Source of the DNA: an uncultured Clostridia bacterium
GTDB lineage: Bacteria; Bacillota; Clostridia; Christensenellales; Aristaeellaceae
Assembly (NCBI GenBank): GCA_947166705.1
Contig: CAMVFE010000020.1
Location: forward strand, 1 to 39,922
Direction: 5' to 3'
Length of the DNA stretch: 39,922 nt
Shown: piece by piece, positions 38,654 through 39,922 of the stretch
Numbering within the stretch: the first letter of the stretch is position 1
Layout of the letters: each line of letters starts with the position of its first letter
Translations under genes and position numbers: made by a program
The notes under the pieces: generated by a model
Database searches by the model: none
What the model saw: the letters and a program-made list of their open reading frames with translations, nothing else
What the model was told of the DNA's origin: nothing

Positions 38654-39036
38654 ACCGGCAGAAATGCGCGGAGTGCGGCAAGGAATTCGAGATCGGCCCG
38701 GCGGGCTGGGGATACGGATACGGATCGCTGTACACGTGCAGCTATAAGTGCATGCGGGACATGAAACGAAGGGAGGCAATCAAGAACGTGACGACGGAAG
38801 AAAAACAGCGGGCGGACGAGCTGTATGCCCAGGGAAAGAACCTGGACGAGATCGCGCAGGACATCGGCGTAAACAAGATCGGAGTGAGCACGTACCTGAG
38901 GAAGAAGGCGGAACGGGAACAGCAGAGGGCCGCGGAGAAACCGGCGTCGCCGGAAGGGACGAAGAAGGACAGCAGGGACACGGTGCTGGAGATCCTCAGG
39001 GGCGTCGTGGAGATCCTGATGCGGTATACGAGGTGA
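38650..39036 (+). CDS. Zinc-ribbon plus HTH early regulator
   Basis: Starts at GTG 38650, which overlaps the previous stop (GTGA); a longer in-frame reading from 38557 lies inside the DUF551 gene and is not used. The 128-residue protein has two CxxC-like knuckles, KCAECGKEFE and TCSYKCMRD, forming a zinc ribbon at residues 4-40. An HTH follows (RADELYAQGKNLDEIAQDIG, then VNKIGVSTYLRKKAE), typical of resolvase or sigma-like HTH domains. A basic linker and a helix end it. A likely DNA- or RNA-binding early regulator. Confidence 0.65.
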   Translation: MNRQKCAECGKEFEIGPAGWGYGYGSLYTCSYKCMRDMKRREAIKNVTTEEKQRADELYAQGKNLDEIAQDIGVNKIGVSTYLRKKAEREQQRAAEKPASPEGTKKDSRDTVLEILRGVVEILMRYTR

Positions 39037-39100
39037 CCTCAAGATGATCCAATTTGCCGGGTACATCAATTTGAACGAAATAGAATTGGAGGAAATGAGC

Positions 39101-39583
39101 ATGGAAAAGGTAATCAACGAGGCGATGTTTGATGCGGCGGTGGCAAAAGCGGTCGAGCAGATTGAGAAGAGAGATTATAATGTAAAAATTCTGGGGTTTT
39201 TGCCAGTAGGCGGAATGTTGGTGGGCCTGATCAAAAAGAATCTGTTCAAAAATGAGGATGAGGTACAGGCAGCACACGCCGAGCGCGAGGATGATACGAA
39301 GCGGCCTGAGGAAAAAGAGCATCTGACATTCGGGCAGGCGCTGGAGGCTGCGAAACGTGACAGAAGAATCAGCAGAGCGGGCTGGGATGAGCATGACGCA
39401 TATGTGATCATGGGCCATGATATGTATTTCCGGACTGGAGAAAATTGGCCGGGCGAATATAATGCTGTGAAAAGCGACAACAAGATCTTTGTTTTCGACG
39501 GGAGGAGAGGGCCGCGGCTGGGATGGCTGCCGAACATGGAGGATCTGCTGGCGAGCGACTGGTACATTTTGCCGAAGGAGTGA
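39101..39583 (+). CDS. Tad2-like (DUF2829) protein, putative anti-Thoeris
   Basis: ATG 39101 is chosen because GGAGG at 39088-39092 is eight bases upstream; starts at 39044 and 39095 fit less well. The 160-residue product has an N-terminal helix pair with a hydrophobic stretch (ILGFLPVGGMLVGLI). The C-terminal 80 residues match the DUF2829 pattern: LTFGQALEAAKRDRRISRAG followed by W, a beta core, and MEDLLASDWYIL at the end. Tad2 proteins of this family are known to sequester the signalling nucleotide of the Thoeris defence system. The N-terminal half here is longer than usual. Immediate-early position fits an anti-defence role, which remains an inference. Confidence 0.65.
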   Translation: MEKVINEAMFDAAVAKAVEQIEKRDYNVKILGFLPVGGMLVGLIKKNLFKNEDEVQAAHAEREDDTKRPEEKEHLTFGQALEAAKRDRRISRAGWDEHDAYVIMGHDMYFRTGENWPGEYNAVKSDNKIFVFDGRRGPRLGWLPNMEDLLASDWYILPKE

Positions 39584-39922
39584 TGGGTGTGCCGAAGGTG
39601 TACCTGACGGCGGAGCAGCGGGCGGCGGAGCGCTGGCGGAATGAGGATAAGGAGATCCGGGGACGGATCGGGGCGTATCTGGCAGTGACCGGGCGGAACG
39701 TCGGGCAGCTGGCGCTCCGGATCGGGATGACCCAGGCGACCATGTACAGACGGATGAAGGCGCCGGGGACGTTCCGGCTGGACGAGTACCGGCGGCTGAT
39801 GGACGAGAGGGCGGCGGAGCGCTGGCGGAATGAGGATAAGGAGATCCGGGGACGGATCGGGGCGTATCTGGCAGTGACCGGGCGGAACGTCGGGCAGCTG
39901 GCGCTCCGGATCGGGATGACCC
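39583..39922 (+). CDS. Tandem helix-turn-helix regulator, N-terminal part (gene continues at base 1)
   Basis: ATG 39583 overlaps the previous TGA by one base. The reading frame stays open to the contig end and continues at base 56 to the stop at 154-156, giving 146 residues on the circular map. After a short head (MGVPKVYLTAEQR) there are two copies of a 63-residue unit that begins AAERWRNEDKEIRGRIGAYL and contains an HTH (VGQLALRIGMT...TMYRRM). The units differ in only two residues, both at the start of the recognition helix (TQAT in copy 1, TRET in copy 2). Two HTH heads on one chain would let a monomer bind two adjacent half-sites. Confidence 0.7.
   Translation, partial: MGVPKVYLTAEQRAAERWRNEDKEIRGRIGAYLAVTGRNVGQLALRIGMTQATMYRRMKAPGTFRLDEYRRLMDERAAERWRNEDKEIRGRIGAYLAVTGRNVGQLALRIGMT
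39620..39922 (+). repeat. 189-bp in-frame tandem duplication
   Basis: Copy 1 spans 39620-39808. Copy 2 starts at 39809, runs to the contig end and continues to about base 130. The period is exactly 63 codons. Within the copies I find three base differences, in the recognition-helix region and a following Ala codon. Confidence 0.8.
39868..39922. repeat. Terminal direct repeat (circular overlap), right copy
   Basis: Identical to bases 1-55; see the left copy. Confidence 0.85.

Overview
The window looks like the complete genome of a temperate, short-tailed (podovirus-like) phage of a GC-rich Gram-positive host, most likely a gut-type Clostridia relative. Pointers to that host are strong AGGAGG-type ribosome sites, consensus TTGACA/TATAAT promoters, a Prp-type protease, an NlpC/P60-SH3 endolysin, a toxin-secretion-type holin and a single-component XRE repressor. 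The first and last 55 bases are identical and one gene reads straight across the joint, so the contig is a circular or circularly permuted molecule of about 39,867 bp (inference from the overlap).

Layout. 39583 to 1913 (across the joint) is a rightward early operon of small regulators, including a gene with a tandemly duplicated helix-turn-helix domain. 2267-2900 is a short leftward operon (unknown protein plus an excisionase-like HTH) with a consensus promoter and a divergent operator region. 2904-4174 holds a cluster of hairpins, an HUH rolling-circle type Rep gene and a Cys-rich protein, closed by a terminator. 4211-15016 is the packaging and virion block: small and large terminase, P22-like portal, Prp-type maturation protease, scaffold, N4-gp56-like capsid protein, adaptor, beta-rich nozzle, fibre/needle-like protein and an ejection-type protein. 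15017-27625 is one gene of 4202 codons, about 32 percent of the genome. 27692-31820 are tail-fibre/receptor-binding genes, the last carrying a metallophosphoesterase. 31842-33542 is the lysis cassette, 33539-36389 a run of small accessory genes, and 36398-38198 the attachment site, tyrosine integrase, repressor and genetic switch. 38199-39583 is the start of the early operon (Cro-like protein, DUF551-like, zinc-ribbon/HTH, Tad2-like).

How it fits together. The integrase recombines at an attP whose core copies the 3' end of a tRNA gene; the phage brings its own terminator directly behind that core. The repressor faces a Cro-like gene across a 154-bp switch. After induction the HUH Rep probably starts replication. 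Capsids assemble from scaffold and coat protein whose N termini both carry an LQMF motif like the Prp cleavage site, next to the phage-borne Prp gene. The giant protein sits where short-tailed phages keep ejection proteins. It combines coiled coils, a zincin protease motif (HELYH), two ADP-ribosyltransferase-like cassettes between duplicated flanks and a long polyvalent-protein-like C-terminal region. The simplest reading is that it is packaged and injected to act early on the host.

The best candidates for new biology are the exchangeable effector cassettes of the giant protein, the Prp/LQMF maturation system, and the Rep-plus-hairpin replication module in a tailed phage.
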